From positions 1 through 32,005 of the forward strand of contig RAZA01000041.1 in the NCBI GenBank assembly GCA_003612485.1: 32,005 nucleotides of DNA. Direction: 5' to 3'. This DNA comes from a bacterium D16-50 (lineage in GTDB: Bacteria; Bacillota; Clostridia; Lachnospirales; Lachnospiraceae). Positions 6,406 through 14,256 of this stretch are shown here, piece after piece. Made by a program: the position numbers and the translations under genes. Under the pieces are notes generated by a model. That model was not told where the DNA came from and did no database searches. It was given only the letters and a program-made list of their open reading frames with translations. Positions within the stretch are counted from its first letter, which is position 1, and each line of letters begins with the position of its first letter.

Positions 6406-8661
6406 TCAGTTCTTTGCCCCTGCTGCCAGCAGCAGTTCTACGATCTTTAAGAGGTTTGCTTCGGTGGCATAATATAATGCGCTCTGTGCCTTATTGTCTA
6501 TGGCATCTATATCTGCTCCGGATTTCAGCAGCATCTCGGCAAATTCGCTCTTTCCGCTTATGATGGCATACATCAGCGGGGTCTGTCCGTCCTGAGTCTT
6601 TGCATTGATGTCAGACCCTGCCTCCACCAATGTCTTGCCCATGGGAACATCCCCGTTGTAGGCCGCAAAATGCAGGGGTATCAGTCCCTTCAGATTGGCG
6701 CAGTCCGTTTCTGCGCCTTCCTCCAGAAGCAGCTTGGCCACCACCAGCTTGGACTTCTTTGCGGCAAGCGTAAGGGGCGTTTCCCCGTCTGTATTTCTGT
6801 GGTTTATTGAGTCTTTGTCCTTCTCCATAAGAGTTTTTGCAATTTCCGCATAACCGCTGTAGCAGGCATAATGCAAGGTTGTATTGCCCAAGGTATCCGT
6901 GTTGACGGCGCAGCAGGACGCCAGGGCCTTTGCGATCTGCTGCTGCCCGGCCAAAATAGCGTACTCAACTGCGGTGCGGCCCACGCCGTCCTTCAGGTTG
7001 ACGTCCACGGCAGGATTTTTAATCAGGTTCAGAGCTGCCACGGCCTTTCCTGATTTGGCCAGAAGCATCAGGGGCGAGAGGCCGGTGTCATCGGTGCGAT
7101 TGGGATCGGCCCCTGCCTTCATCAGCAGGGTTATGACGTCGGAACTGCCGGACTGCGCCGCAAAGTGCAGAGGCACATGGTTTCTCTCGTTGGCCAGATT
7201 CGGATCCGCATGGCTGTTCAGCAGCAGTCTTACCACGTCCCGGGCGTTATGTCGGCAGGCATAGATCAGGGCGGTGTTTCCCAGCTCGTCGGTCTGGTTC
7301 ACGTCCTCGCCGCCGTTTTTCAGGAGCGTCTGTATGGTTCGCTTTTGATTGTTTTTGCAGGCCTCCAGAAGCCCTCCCTGAGGTTTCATAAGGTCCAGAG
7401 CCCGGGAATGGCCGTTTTCCATGGCAAGGCGCTGGGGGGTCTGGCCCTCGTTGTTTTGGATTTCGCAGTCGGCCCCGGCTTTCAGGAGCCGGATAACGGT
7501 TTCCTCCTCCGCGTCCGTGCAGGCCATGTGAAGGGGGGTGTTCCCCTCATTGTCCTGAGCGTTTATATCGGCGCCTGCCTCCAGAAGCTTTCCGATCACT
7601 TGTTCCATATTGAGAACGGCGTGATGCAGGGGGCGCTTTCCGTCGTTGTCCATGGCGTTTACATCCGCGCCTCTTTCCAGCAGCGTCATGACGATGGTTT
7701 CGTTTATGGGGGGCATGATACTGCCTCTGTGCCCGCAGTGCCAGTCCCACATGGGGGAAAGGCTTTTCATAAGCAGGGTGTGCCCATCGTCGTCGGATAT
7801 ATCCAGCTCCTCCAGCATGGAGAGGATCGTCAGTTTGTCCTTGAAAAGGGGAGGGGCGTTTTCCGAGGAGGAAACTCTGCTTCTGGAGGCTCTGCCGCCG
7901 GATTTTCTGCCGGAGGAGATGTACCGGGAAGAAAAAAAGAAATCAGGGGGATAGCGCAGAAGCGAGAAAATAGGCGGATTGCCCTCGGCGTCGCAGAGAG
8001 TTTCGTCCGCTCCTGCGGCAAGCAGCAGCTTTACCATGTCAGTATTGCCGAAGCGAATGGCCAGAGCAAGAGGGGAGACTCCGTCGGTCTCTATATCCGC
8101 GTCATCCTCGTTTGCGGGCATGCCGCCCATGCCATTGACGTCAAATCCCTGCTGGATCAACAGCGTGGCAAGCTTGTCATAGCCGTTCATGGCGGCATGC
8201 ATCAAGGGGGTCATACCGGCGCTGTCAGGGGTGTCAAATTGCGATAGATCAAACTCCTGAAGCATTTTGACGGCAATGGATTCCTTCCGGCCTGACAGAA
8301 TGGAAAGCGCATTGTCTCCGTCCAGAGTTTCGGAATAGATGTCGGCGCCCAGATCTGCCAGTTTCTTTATCATGGAAAGGCTGGGTTCGTCCTTTATGTA
8401 CTTTAGAAGAAGGCAATCGTCTCCTTCCAGCTTGTAATTGATGTCGAAGCCCTTGGAAACAAGAAACTTTATAAATGCAATGTTTTTATCGTCGCATTTT
8501 AGGGCGCATAGGGAGATATCTGTCAATTCACATATGTCGCTTTCATCGTCGAAGTCGATTTCGTCAAGGTTCTCCTCCACAAAGGAAGCAGCCTCGCGCC
8601 AGTTGGCCTGGCCGCTGCCGTCGAAGAAAGCGGCCAGTGTTTCTATGGTATTTGCATTCAT
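6406..8661 (-). CDS. Large ankyrin-repeat protein
   Basis: 751 residues with about 16 recognisable 28-33-residue ankyrin units from near residue 145 to the C-terminus (for example AGMTPLMHAAMNGYDKL, DGKRPLHHAV, GNTPLHMAC, DGETPLTLAAKK, DGQTPLMYAIISGK). The first ~140 residues are acidic and probably hold degenerate repeats. A Ser/Arg-rich low-complexity insert (residues about 240-265) interrupts the repeat stack. There is no signal peptide, membrane helix or enzyme domain, so it is probably a cytoplasmic protein-binding scaffold. The partner is unknown. The start follows AAGGCAGG by about 8 nt. It lies downstream of the GerA-type gene on the same strand but has its own promoter candidate. Confidence 0.9.
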   Translation of the reverse strand: MNANTIETLAAFFDGSGQANWREAASFVEENLDEIDFDDESDICELTDISLCALKCDDKNIAFIKFLVSKGFDINYKLEGDDCLLLKYIKDEPSLSMIKKLADLGADIYSETLDGDNALSILSGRKESIAVKMLQEFDLSQFDTPDSAGMTPLMHAAMNGYDKLATLLIQQGFDVNGMGGMPANEDDADIETDGVSPLALAIRFGNTDMVKLLLAAGADETLCDAEGNPPIFSLLRYPPDFFFSSRYISSGRKSGGRASRSRVSSSENAPPLFKDKLTILSMLEELDISDDDGHTLLMKSLSPMWDWHCGHRGSIMPPINETIVMTLLERGADVNAMDNDGKRPLHHAVLNMEQVIGKLLEAGADINAQDNEGNTPLHMACTDAEEETVIRLLKAGADCEIQNNEGQTPQRLAMENGHSRALDLMKPQGGLLEACKNNQKRTIQTLLKNGGEDVNQTDELGNTALIYACRHNARDVVRLLLNSHADPNLANERNHVPLHFAAQSGSSDVITLLMKAGADPNRTDDTGLSPLMLLAKSGKAVAALNLIKNPAVDVNLKDGVGRTAVEYAILAGQQQIAKALASCCAVNTDTLGNTTLHYACYSGYAEIAKTLMEKDKDSINHRNTDGETPLTLAAKKSKLVVAKLLLEEGAETDCANLKGLIPLHFAAYNGDVPMGKTLVEAGSDINAKTQDGQTPLMYAIISGKSEFAEMLLKSGADIDAIDNKAQSALYYATEANLLKIVELLLAAGAKN

Positions 8662-8694
8662 GGTTATTACCTGCCTTGTTTGGTCTTTGGCTAC

Positions 8695-8723
8695 ATTTTA
8701 CCATTGCTACAAGGATAAATCAA
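8695..8723 (-). promoter_or_regulatory. Candidate promoter of the ankyrin gene
   Basis: On the minus strand TTGATT (8723-8718), a 17-nt spacer and TAAAAT (8700-8695) with an extended TGG in front. It starts right after the GerA-type stop codon and is 34 nt from the ankyrin start. Confidence 0.55.
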
Positions 8724-10172
8724 TTATTTTCGCACCCGTCCGCGGTCCCAGCTTTTGGAGGGCTGGGCCTCGGGGGTGGGAGTGCGGAATAGGAGCCTAT
8801 GGAGGGCTTTGCCGTTAAAGGGGAAAAGGGGCCAGAAATAGCTGAAGCCGCCGAAGGTGGGGGTGGTCGCCATGGACAAAAGGATCAGTGACAGAGATGT
8901 CACAAATCCCGGAAGACCTGCAAAACCGGTAAAAATCAGCAGAAATATCCGATATAGCCGGAGGGCGTCGCTGAATTCCGTGTCCGTGATAGCCAGAGAG
9001 GCCAACAAGGTGATAGCGGCGTAGAACAGCACTTCCACGGAGGCCCAGTTGAGACTGACAGCAATGTCACCTATGATCAGGCCTCCTACGATGGATAGGG
9101 AGCCGGAGAATTTTCCGGAACTTAAGGAGGAGGAATAGCGGAACAGATCCAGCAGAAATTCTACGGCAAGCACGTAAAAAAACAGCCGCTGTCTCGTCAG
9201 GCTCCCGTCCCCCAGCAGTCTCAGCTCTCTGGCAGCGTCAGGAAAGAAGCCTCCCAGAAGCAGGAAAAGGGGCATGATGAGCAGGCTTGCTGGCATGCAG
9301 CAAAAGCGCACCAGACGGAAATAGGTGCCTACGGCAGGACTCTTGTAATAGTCCTCCGGGCTTTGGGTAAACTGAAACACGGTGCAGGGGAGGATCATGA
9401 TCAGAGGGGAGTTGTCCACCAAAAGCAAAATATGGCCCTCCATCAGGTAGCTGCAGGCCACGTCAGGGCGCTCCGTCATCTGAATGCTGGGCAGAGGGTT
9501 CCACCAGCGCTTGTGGAGAAGCAGCTCTTCCAGACTCCTTGCACCCATGGTCAGGGAAGTGACCTGCAGGGAGTCCAGAGCATTTGAGAGCTTTTCCAGC
9601 AGTTCCCGGTTTACGGTATCTTCCAGATACGCCAGGGCCACGTCCGTTTTGCTGACGACGCCGACGCTGTGCATGGCGAAACAGAGCCGGGGGGAGCGCA
9701 CTCTGCGCCGGATCAGGTTTGCGTTGAAAAGCAGGGTCTCCACGAAGCCGTCCCGGGAGCCCTTGGTGATCCGTTCCAGATCCGGCTCCGCAATGCTTCT
9801 GGCAGGATAAGTTCTGGCATCGATGAGTATTGCCTGATCGAATCCGTCAATGAATAGGGCGGCGGGCCCGCTGAGGACATTGCGGAAGATTTCATCCCAT
9901 GAATTCTCCAGAGAGGTTTGGGCATAGCCTATTTTGCTCTCCGTGTAGAGCAGAATGTCCTCGACGCGGTCGTCCCGCATATAGAGAGGATTCTGCAGGT
10001 CGGAAAAAATCTGCTGAAGGATTTCCGTCTTGCAGAATCCGTTCACGCCCAAGAAAAATGCCCGGGTCTTTCCCAGCTGGAGCTGTCTTGTCATCAGGTC
10101 GAAGCTCACTGCCAGAGGCAGGTGGGATTCCATATAGCGGATATTTTCGTCAAGGCTTCGGGATAGATTCAT
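8724..10172 (-). CDS. GerA-family spore germination protein (orphan A subunit)
   Basis: 482 residues matching the GerA/SpoVAF family (PF03323). The soluble N-terminal half contains the hallmark stretch ALFIDGFDQAILIDART, SIAEPDLERI, GSRDGFVETL and NLIRRRVR. The C-terminal half has about five membrane helices (roughly 290-440). In the family this subunit sits in the spore inner membrane and helps sense germinants. The start at 10172 is preferred because GGAG lies 7 nt upstream and the protein then begins like relatives; the 134 codons open upstream are Arg/Pro/Gly-rich and not conserved-looking. No gerB or gerC gene is next to it, so it is an orphan or works with partners elsewhere. A possible forespore promoter (GCATA at 10281-10277, AAAACTA 17 nt on) is weak. 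Confidence 0.88.
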   Translation of the reverse strand: MNLSRSLDENIRYMESHLPLAVSFDLMTRQLQLGKTRAFFLGVNGFCKTEILQQIFSDLQNPLYMRDDRVEDILLYTESKIGYAQTSLENSWDEIFRNVLSGPAALFIDGFDQAILIDARTYPARSIAEPDLERITKGSRDGFVETLLFNANLIRRRVRSPRLCFAMHSVGVVSKTDVALAYLEDTVNRELLEKLSNALDSLQVTSLTMGARSLEELLLHKRWWNPLPSIQMTERPDVACSYLMEGHILLLVDNSPLIMILPCTVFQFTQSPEDYYKSPAVGTYFRLVRFCCMPASLLIMPLFLLLGGFFPDAARELRLLGDGSLTRQRLFFYVLAVEFLLDLFRYSSSLSSGKFSGSLSIVGGLIIGDIAVSLNWASVEVLFYAAITLLASLAITDTEFSDALRLYRIFLLIFTGFAGLPGFVTSLSLILLSMATTPTFGGFSYFWPLFPFNGKALHRLLFRTPTPEAQPSKSWDRGRVRK

Positions 10173-10286
10173 GAGGGTTCTCCGTTTCCGCCCTCCGGCT
10201 GCGTCCTGCCCTACAGCGGGGCATGGGGCATAGGGGGCCATGGTTTTCGCCATAGTTTTCCCCGGCTGTCCCGATTTATGCAAGGG

Positions 10287-10314
10287 TTGAAAAAGTAATG
10301 GGATATGGTATAAT
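10287..10314 (+). promoter_or_regulatory. Promoter-like sequence antisense to the ytaF 3' end
   Basis: TTGAAA (10287-10292), a 16-nt spacer, TGG and a perfect TATAAT (10309-10314) point right, into the 3' end of the minus-strand ytaF gene. No plus-strand gene follows until 11069. Confidence 0.4.
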
Positions 10315-10332
10315 TTTTCTATAAGAAAAATT
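10312..10332. terminator. A/T hairpin over the ytaF stop codon
   Basis: AATTTTTCT (10312-10320) and AGAAAAATT (10324-10332) are perfect arms around ATA. On the minus strand it covers the end of ytaF. With almost no GC pairs and no clean T tract its termination strength is doubtful. Confidence 0.35.
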
Positions 10333-10918
10333 GCATGACGCCCAGCCCGATGAGCAGTCCCCCGGAGATGGGCTCCGCTCCCTTGCCTGCCAGCTGCAGC
10401 ACCGGATTGCGCCCAAGGCGGTTTCCGGCGAAGAGGAAGAGCACGGAGCAGGCCAAGGTGGAGACCGCGGCGGGAAGAAGGGTCAGGCCTGCAAGGCTGG
10501 CGCTGAGTCCGGCGCTGAGATTGTTCAGGGAAAGAGTCAGGCTTAGGACCAGAACCTCCGTAAGCTTCAGGCATGGAAAGGCGATGCTGACGGATGCGGA
10601 TACCATCTCATGGCCGGGATTTTCGGAGGCCGTTTCGCCGCTGTCACAGCGAAGGAAGGATATGGTCCATTTGACGATATAGTAGAGGCCCAGAAGGATC
10701 AGGATCAGGCTTCCGGCATAGTCTCCGATGACGCCGGGCAGCAATCTGACCAGCCTATGGCCCAGGCCTACGGACAGGCAGGTGCCAAGAAGGGTGATGA
10801 GGCTTATGACAAGATTCTGCCAGAGCTTAATGCGTGTTCCGCGGATGCCGTAGCCGATGCCGACTAAAAGCGCGTCAAGGCTTGCGGATATTCCAAATAG
10901 GAGAGATGCGAAAAACAT
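10319..10918 (-). CDS. ytaF: YtaF/MntP-type sporulation membrane protein
   Basis: 199 residues with six hydrophobic helices in two halves. The first half has SASLDALLVGIGYGIRGTRI and the second SLTLSLNNLSAGLSASL, the repeated (S/N)xD/NxxxxG pattern of the MntP/YtaF family (PF02659). GYGIRGTRI favours the sporulation protein YtaF over the manganese exporter MntP. The second half has Asn where MntP usually has Asp. The start at 10918 follows AGGAG by 7 nt; an ATG 24 nt earlier lacks a site. The spore germination gene 146 nt downstream on the same strand supports a sporulation role. Exact function of YtaF is not established. Confidence 0.8.
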   Translation of the reverse strand: MFFASLLFGISASLDALLVGIGYGIRGTRIKLWQNLVISLITLLGTCLSVGLGHRLVRLLPGVIGDYAGSLILILLGLYYIVKWTISFLRCDSGETASENPGHEMVSASVSIAFPCLKLTEVLVLSLTLSLNNLSAGLSASLAGLTLLPAAVSTLACSVLFLFAGNRLGRNPVLQLAGKGAEPISGGLLIGLGVMQFFL

Positions 10919-11012
10919 AGGGAATCTCCTATACATATTCATGTTTCTTTTACTATATTCCTAAAGAGGGAAAGGGTGTTAGGTTTTTTGGCACAGTCAG
11001 GGCCGGATCCGA

Positions 11013-11040
11013 TTGGAGGCGGCTTGTGAAGGCATATAAA
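11013..11040 (+). promoter_or_regulatory. Possible promoter of the deacetylase gene
   Basis: TTGGAG (11013-11018), 16 nt, TATAAA (11035-11040), 28 nt before the ATG at 11069. The -35 matches only at TTG, so this is tentative. Confidence 0.35.
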
Positions 11041-11068
11041 AATAAATTCAGGGAAAGGGACGAGGCAG

Positions 11069-11878
11069 ATGAGATTCGTATATCCACAGGGCAAGAGGAA
11101 GGCATTGACATTCAGCTATGATGATGGGCAGGACTTTGACAGGAGGCTGGCGGAGCTTCTGCGCAGCCATGGGATGAAGGGAACCTTTCACCTGAATTCC
11201 GGCAGGCTGGGAGTTCGGGGCAAGGAAGAGGCCTTCGTGGGGGCGGAGGAAATTGGGGAGGTGTATGCGGGGCATGAGGTGGCCTGCCACGGGGTGCAGC
11301 ATAGAAATCTCCAAACCATCACCAGAGAGCAGGCTGTGCTGGAGATTCAGGAAGACCGAAAGGCTTTGGAGAAAATCACCGGCGGGCTGGTGCAGGGCAT
11401 GTCCTATGCTTTCGGCAATTATAATCGGGAGATCATGGATATTGCAAGGTCTCTGGGGATAAAATATTCTCGTACCGTGGCGGATACCAAGAGCTTTTTC
11501 CCTCCCAAGGACTTTATGGAATGGCATCCTACCTGCCATCACTTTAACGATCTGGCGGCTCTGGGAGAGCGTTTCATCAAGGTGCCGGGCTATTATGAGC
11601 TGCCGGTCATGTATGTCTGGGGCCATAGCTTCGAGTTCGGCCGCACGGGCGACTGGAGCGTGATTGAGGAGTTTGTTGAGAAGATGGCCGGGATGGAGGA
11701 TATCTGGTATGCCACCAACATGGAAATATGTGACTATGTTCAGGCGGTGAGAAAGCAGGAGTTCTCGGCGGACGGAATGACCATGCACAATCCCACGGCA
11801 ATCAGCGTCTGGGTGGCAGCGGAGAAGGAATTTTTGGAAGTGAAGCCCGGAGAGACCAGATACATCGGAGAGCTGTAG
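11069..11878 (+). CDS. Polysaccharide deacetylase (NodB-like) family protein
   Basis: 269 residues with NodB homology motifs: SYDDG at 16-20 (catalytic Asp and metal Asp), CHGVQH with His74 and His78 as metal ligands, then SYAFGNYN near 112, and WGHSFEF further on. The enzyme family removes acetyl groups from N-acetylglucosamine polymers or related amides. No signal peptide or membrane anchor is present, so it is probably cytoplasmic, unlike wall-modifying PgdA; small-molecule or oligosaccharide substrates are possible. WHPTCHHF near 150 adds histidines of unclear role. GGGACGAGGCAG precedes the ATG. The next gene in the same direction starts 239 nt later. Confidence 0.85.
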   Translation: MRFVYPQGKRKALTFSYDDGQDFDRRLAELLRSHGMKGTFHLNSGRLGVRGKEEAFVGAEEIGEVYAGHEVACHGVQHRNLQTITREQAVLEIQEDRKALEKITGGLVQGMSYAFGNYNREIMDIARSLGIKYSRTVADTKSFFPPKDFMEWHPTCHHFNDLAALGERFIKVPGYYELPVMYVWGHSFEFGRTGDWSVIEEFVEKMAGMEDIWYATNMEICDYVQAVRKQEFSADGMTMHNPTAISVWVAAEKEFLEVKPGETRYIGEL

Positions 11879-11942
11879 AAGGTTTGGGAAGCTTGGAGTC
11901 GGATGGCGGAATGCCTGCGGGGGAGAGGGCTGAAGCGGAGAC

Positions 11943-12092
11943 GGCTGAGGCAGCTGCAGGGAGAGGGCCGAAGTGCATATGGCGGAGGAAGGCTGAAGCG
12001 GATATGCTGAGGCAGCTGCGAGGAGAGAGTTCGCATATGCGGGGGTATGCCGGAGCAGCTGCAGGGAGAGGATCGAGACGCATATGGCTGAG
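11943..12092 (+). repeat. Three imperfect ~40-bp repeats before the DUF436 gene
   Basis: Cores GAGGCAGCTGCAGGGAGAG, GAGGCAGCTGCGAGGAGAG and GAGCAGCTGCAGGGAGAG, each followed within about 20 nt by GCATATG, occur near 11943-11983, 12006-12041 and 12052-12092. CAGCTGC starts at 11951, 12013 and 12056. They fill most of the gap 11879-12117. Confidence 0.75.
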
Positions 12093-12117
12093 ACAAGCCG
12101 GGAAAGGATGGAATGAG

Positions 12118-12678
12118 ATGACGGAGGAGATGAGCATTATCGGCAGCGAGGCCTATAGCGCGGCCAAGGAGCTGCTGGAGGCGGCAGGGCTGGAGCGGGG
12201 AGAAATCCTCGTGGTTGGCTGTTCTACCAGCGAAGTGGCAGGGGCGGGCATCGGCACCTTTTCCAGTCCGGAGCTGGCGGAGGTGGTGTTCGGCAGCATC
12301 TATCAGGCCACTCAGGAGGCCGGGGTGTATCTGGCGGCCCAGTGCTGCGAGCATCTCAATAGGGCCTTGATTCTGGAGAAAGAGGCGGTTTTGCGGTATG
12401 GCTGCGAGGCGGTGAACGTGGTGCCGCAGCCCAAGGCAGGCGGATCCTTCGCGACAGCTGCCTATAAGGATTTTGAACATCCCGTGGCGGTGGAGCATAT
12501 CAGGGCCCATGCGGGAATGGACATAGGCGATACTCTCATAGGAATGCACCTGAGGGAGGTGGCGGTGCCGGTTCGGATACGAACCAAGGAGATCGGGGAT
12601 GCCCATGTGGTGTGCGCCCGCACCAGACCAAAGTATATTGGGGGCGGCAGGGCAGTGTATGACGAAACCATGATGTGA
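12118..12678 (+). CDS. TIGR01440 / UPF0340 (DUF436, YwlG-like) protein
   Basis: 186 residues with the family blocks ILVVGCSTSEVAGAGIG, AAQCCEHLNRALILE, VNVVPQPKAGGS, AVEHIRAHAGMDIGDTLIG and ARTRPKYIGGGRA. The family (PF04260, including B. subtilis YwlG) is widely conserved in Firmicutes and its function is unknown. The conserved QCCEHLN and CST motifs suggest a catalytic or ligand site. The ATG at 12118 follows AAGGA by about 10 nt and gives the normal family length. The frame stays open leftward to 11884 but that part is made of DNA repeats and is not family sequence. Confidence 0.9.
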   Translation: MTEEMSIIGSEAYSAAKELLEAAGLERGEILVVGCSTSEVAGAGIGTFSSPELAEVVFGSIYQATQEAGVYLAAQCCEHLNRALILEKEAVLRYGCEAVNVVPQPKAGGSFATAAYKDFEHPVAVEHIRAHAGMDIGDTLIGMHLREVAVPVRIRTKEIGDAHVVCARTRPKYIGGGRAVYDETMM

Positions 12679-12695
12679 ACGGAATATTTTCACAT
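12673..12695 (+). promoter_or_regulatory. Inverted repeat ahead of the LytTR regulator
   Basis: ATGTGAA (12673-12679) and TTCACAT (12689-12695) are perfect 7-bp arms with a 9-nt spacer. It overlaps the DUF436 stop and lies about 37 nt before the LytTR start. It could be an operator or a weak terminator; there is no T tract. Confidence 0.4.
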
Positions 12696-12731
12696 TTGGC
12701 AGGCTGAAATTTGAAAGGAGCGAAAGCGGCC

Positions 12732-13433
12732 ATGAGGCTGAAGATTGCCGTCTGTGATGACGATGCCATTCAGAGGGGATATCTCTGCGAAGTGGCGGCC
12801 GCGTGGGCCAAGAGGGAGAAGCACCTGCTGGAGCTGAGACAGTACGGACGGGGGGAGGACTTTTTCTTTGACTACTCCGAGGAGAAGGACTTTGACATTC
12901 TTCTCTTGGACGTGGAAATGCCGGGTATGAACGGCATAGAGCTGGCGAAAAAGGTACGGTCTGAGAGCGCCGTTGTACAGATCATCTTTATCACGGGATA
13001 TTACGAATATTTCGGGGACGGTTTTGACGTTTCTGCGCTGCATTATCTGCTGAAGCCCGTAGATGACGGTAAGCTTTGCCCCGTGCTGGACAGAGCGGTG
13101 AGCAACCTTTCCTATCGACTCAGAAGCATATGGGTAGTTTGCGGGGAGGGCAGCGTGAAGGTGGCGCTGTCGGACATTATCTATGTAGAAGCGGAAAACG
13201 TGTATGTGGCAGTACATACCAGAGCAGAAAAGTATAGGATGCGTATGGCGCTGGGAAAGCTGGCCGAGCAGCTGGACGAGACTTTCTTTAAGGTTCACCG
13301 CTCTTTTATAGTGAATCTGAACCATGTTCAGGGCATTTCCCGAGGGGAGGTGACCATGGTAAACGGTGACAAAATCCCGCTGAGCAGAGGGATGTACGGG
13401 GAGGTACATGCTGCTCTGATCAGGTGTCTGTGA
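12732..13433 (+). CDS. LytTR-family response regulator
   Basis: 233 residues: receiver domain (about 1-120) with the acidic pair CDDD, phosphoacceptor Asp60 in ILLLDVEMPG, Thr in FITGYY and Lys in LLKPVDD; then a LytTR DNA-binding domain (about 135-232) with IIYVEAENVYVAVHT, ETFFKVHRSFIVNLNHV and PLSRGMYGEV. This is the AgrA/VirR type, whose regulators commonly control peptide secretion or virulence genes and bind paired direct repeats. The ATG at 12732 is 11 nt after AAAGGAG, slightly long; a TTG at 12711 is upstream of that site and is not used. A kinase gene of the matching type follows 58 nt later. Confidence 0.92.
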   Translation: MRLKIAVCDDDAIQRGYLCEVAAAWAKREKHLLELRQYGRGEDFFFDYSEEKDFDILLLDVEMPGMNGIELAKKVRSESAVVQIIFITGYYEYFGDGFDVSALHYLLKPVDDGKLCPVLDRAVSNLSYRLRSIWVVCGEGSVKVALSDIIYVEAENVYVAVHTRAEKYRMRMALGKLAEQLDETFFKVHRSFIVNLNHVQGISRGEVTMVNGDKIPLSRGMYGEVHAALIRCL

Positions 13434-13491
13434 GGGGCAGGCTTTGGGGGCGCGCAGTGTATGATGGCGTTATTACAAGTGAGGTAGGGGC

Positions 13492-14157
13492 ATGGCGTTG
13501 ATACGCAGGCTGACAGACAGACTCATTCAAAAAAGAGTTGCTTTTTTTGAGGAGGAGCTTCTGCAGAAATATTATGCCGAAGTAGAAAACATGTACGTGA
13601 AGATGCGGGGCTGGAGGCATGACTATAGGCATCATATCCAGACCATGAAGGTACACGTGGCAAGGGGCGAGATGGAGGAGATACAGAAGTATCTGGATAT
13701 GCTGGACGATGATCTGACCAATGTGGAGACAGTGGTCAAGACGGGGAACCGGATAGCGGACGCCATTTTGAACAGCAAGCTTTCTCTTGCCAGAGAGCGG
13801 CGGATTCAGGTGAAGACCAAGGCGGAGATTCCGGTTTTGCTGTCCGTGCCCGAACTGGATCTGTGTATCATCATTGGAAATCTGCTGGACAATGCCATGG
13901 AGGCTTGCATGGAGCTGCCGCCGGAAAAGCGTCTGGTTCGTATTTACATGGAGATGAAAGGGAATTATCTATATATCGCTCTCACCAATACCGCGGGCGG
14001 CGGGAAGAAGGCGCATTTTGCCACCACAAAGGGGGCCGGGCATGGTCTGGGGCTTCTGAGGGTGGATGAAATCGTAAAGAGACATGGCGGCTATATCACC
14101 AGAGCCTCCGAGGCGGAGGCTTTCTCCACGGAGGTGCTGCTGCCTCAGCGGGCATGA
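13492..14157 (+). CDS. Soluble GHKL (AgrC/SpoOB-type) sensor histidine kinase
   Basis: 221 residues, no membrane helix. Helical N-terminus, then the H-box RGWRHDYRHHIQ (His43 the usual phosphoacceptor), helix to about 100, and a HATPase_c domain with N-box NLLDNAMEAC (Asn134) and G-box KGAGHGLGLLRVDEIV (about 180-195). This is the kinase core of AgrC-type sensors but lacks their ~200-residue multi-helix membrane part. The region upstream is too short to hold it. It therefore senses a cytoplasmic signal or another protein. GAGGTAGGGGC precedes the ATG. It pairs with the LytTR regulator before it. The following terminator separates this pair from the ABC genes. Confidence 0.9.
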   Translation: MALIRRLTDRLIQKRVAFFEEELLQKYYAEVENMYVKMRGWRHDYRHHIQTMKVHVARGEMEEIQKYLDMLDDDLTNVETVVKTGNRIADAILNSKLSLARERRIQVKTKAEIPVLLSVPELDLCIIIGNLLDNAMEACMELPPEKRLVRIYMEMKGNYLYIALTNTAGGGKKAHFATTKGAGHGLGLLRVDEIVKRHGGYITRASEAEAFSTEVLLPQRA

Positions 14158-14171
14158 GGGAAAAAGAAAGT

Positions 14172-14226
14172 AAAAGTGCAATTGGCATCAAATTTTAGGC
14201 ATTTGATATCAAATTGCACTTTTTTT
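14172..14226 (+). terminator. Strong rho-independent terminator after the kinase gene
   Basis: AAAAGTGCAATT (14172-14183) pairs with AATTGCACTTTT (14212-14223), and inside it ATCAAAT (14187-14193) pairs with ATTTGAT (14201-14207) around a 7-nt loop. A run of T follows to 14226. Confidence 0.88.
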
Positions 14227-14244
14227 GTTGCTTTATGCTATGAT
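14214..14244 (+). promoter_or_regulatory. Candidate promoter of the first ABC pair
   Basis: Extended -10 TGC TATGAT (14236-14244), with TTGCAC (14214-14219) as a poor -35 at 19 nt. The -35 would lie in the terminator stem. GCTGCA (14245-14250) and TGCAGC (14264-14269) flank the expected start site as a small inverted repeat. Confidence 0.45.
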
Positions 14245-14256
14245 GCTGCAGTGAGG

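Noticed and set aside
7165..8247. Plus-strand 360-codon frame opposite the ankyrin gene
   Set aside because: It is antisense to a clear repeat protein; the apparent regularity comes from the ankyrin repeats.
10173..10574. N-terminal extension of the GerA-type protein
   Set aside because: Arg/Pro/Gly-rich, overlaps the ytaF gene, and a ribosome site supports the start at 10172.
11740..12693. Minus-strand 317-codon frame over DUF436
   Set aside because: Antisense to a conserved family protein, with no recognisable sequence.
12674..12694. CRP-type site (TGTGA...TCACA)
   Set aside because: The arms are 11 nt apart rather than 6, and CRP-type control is not expected here.
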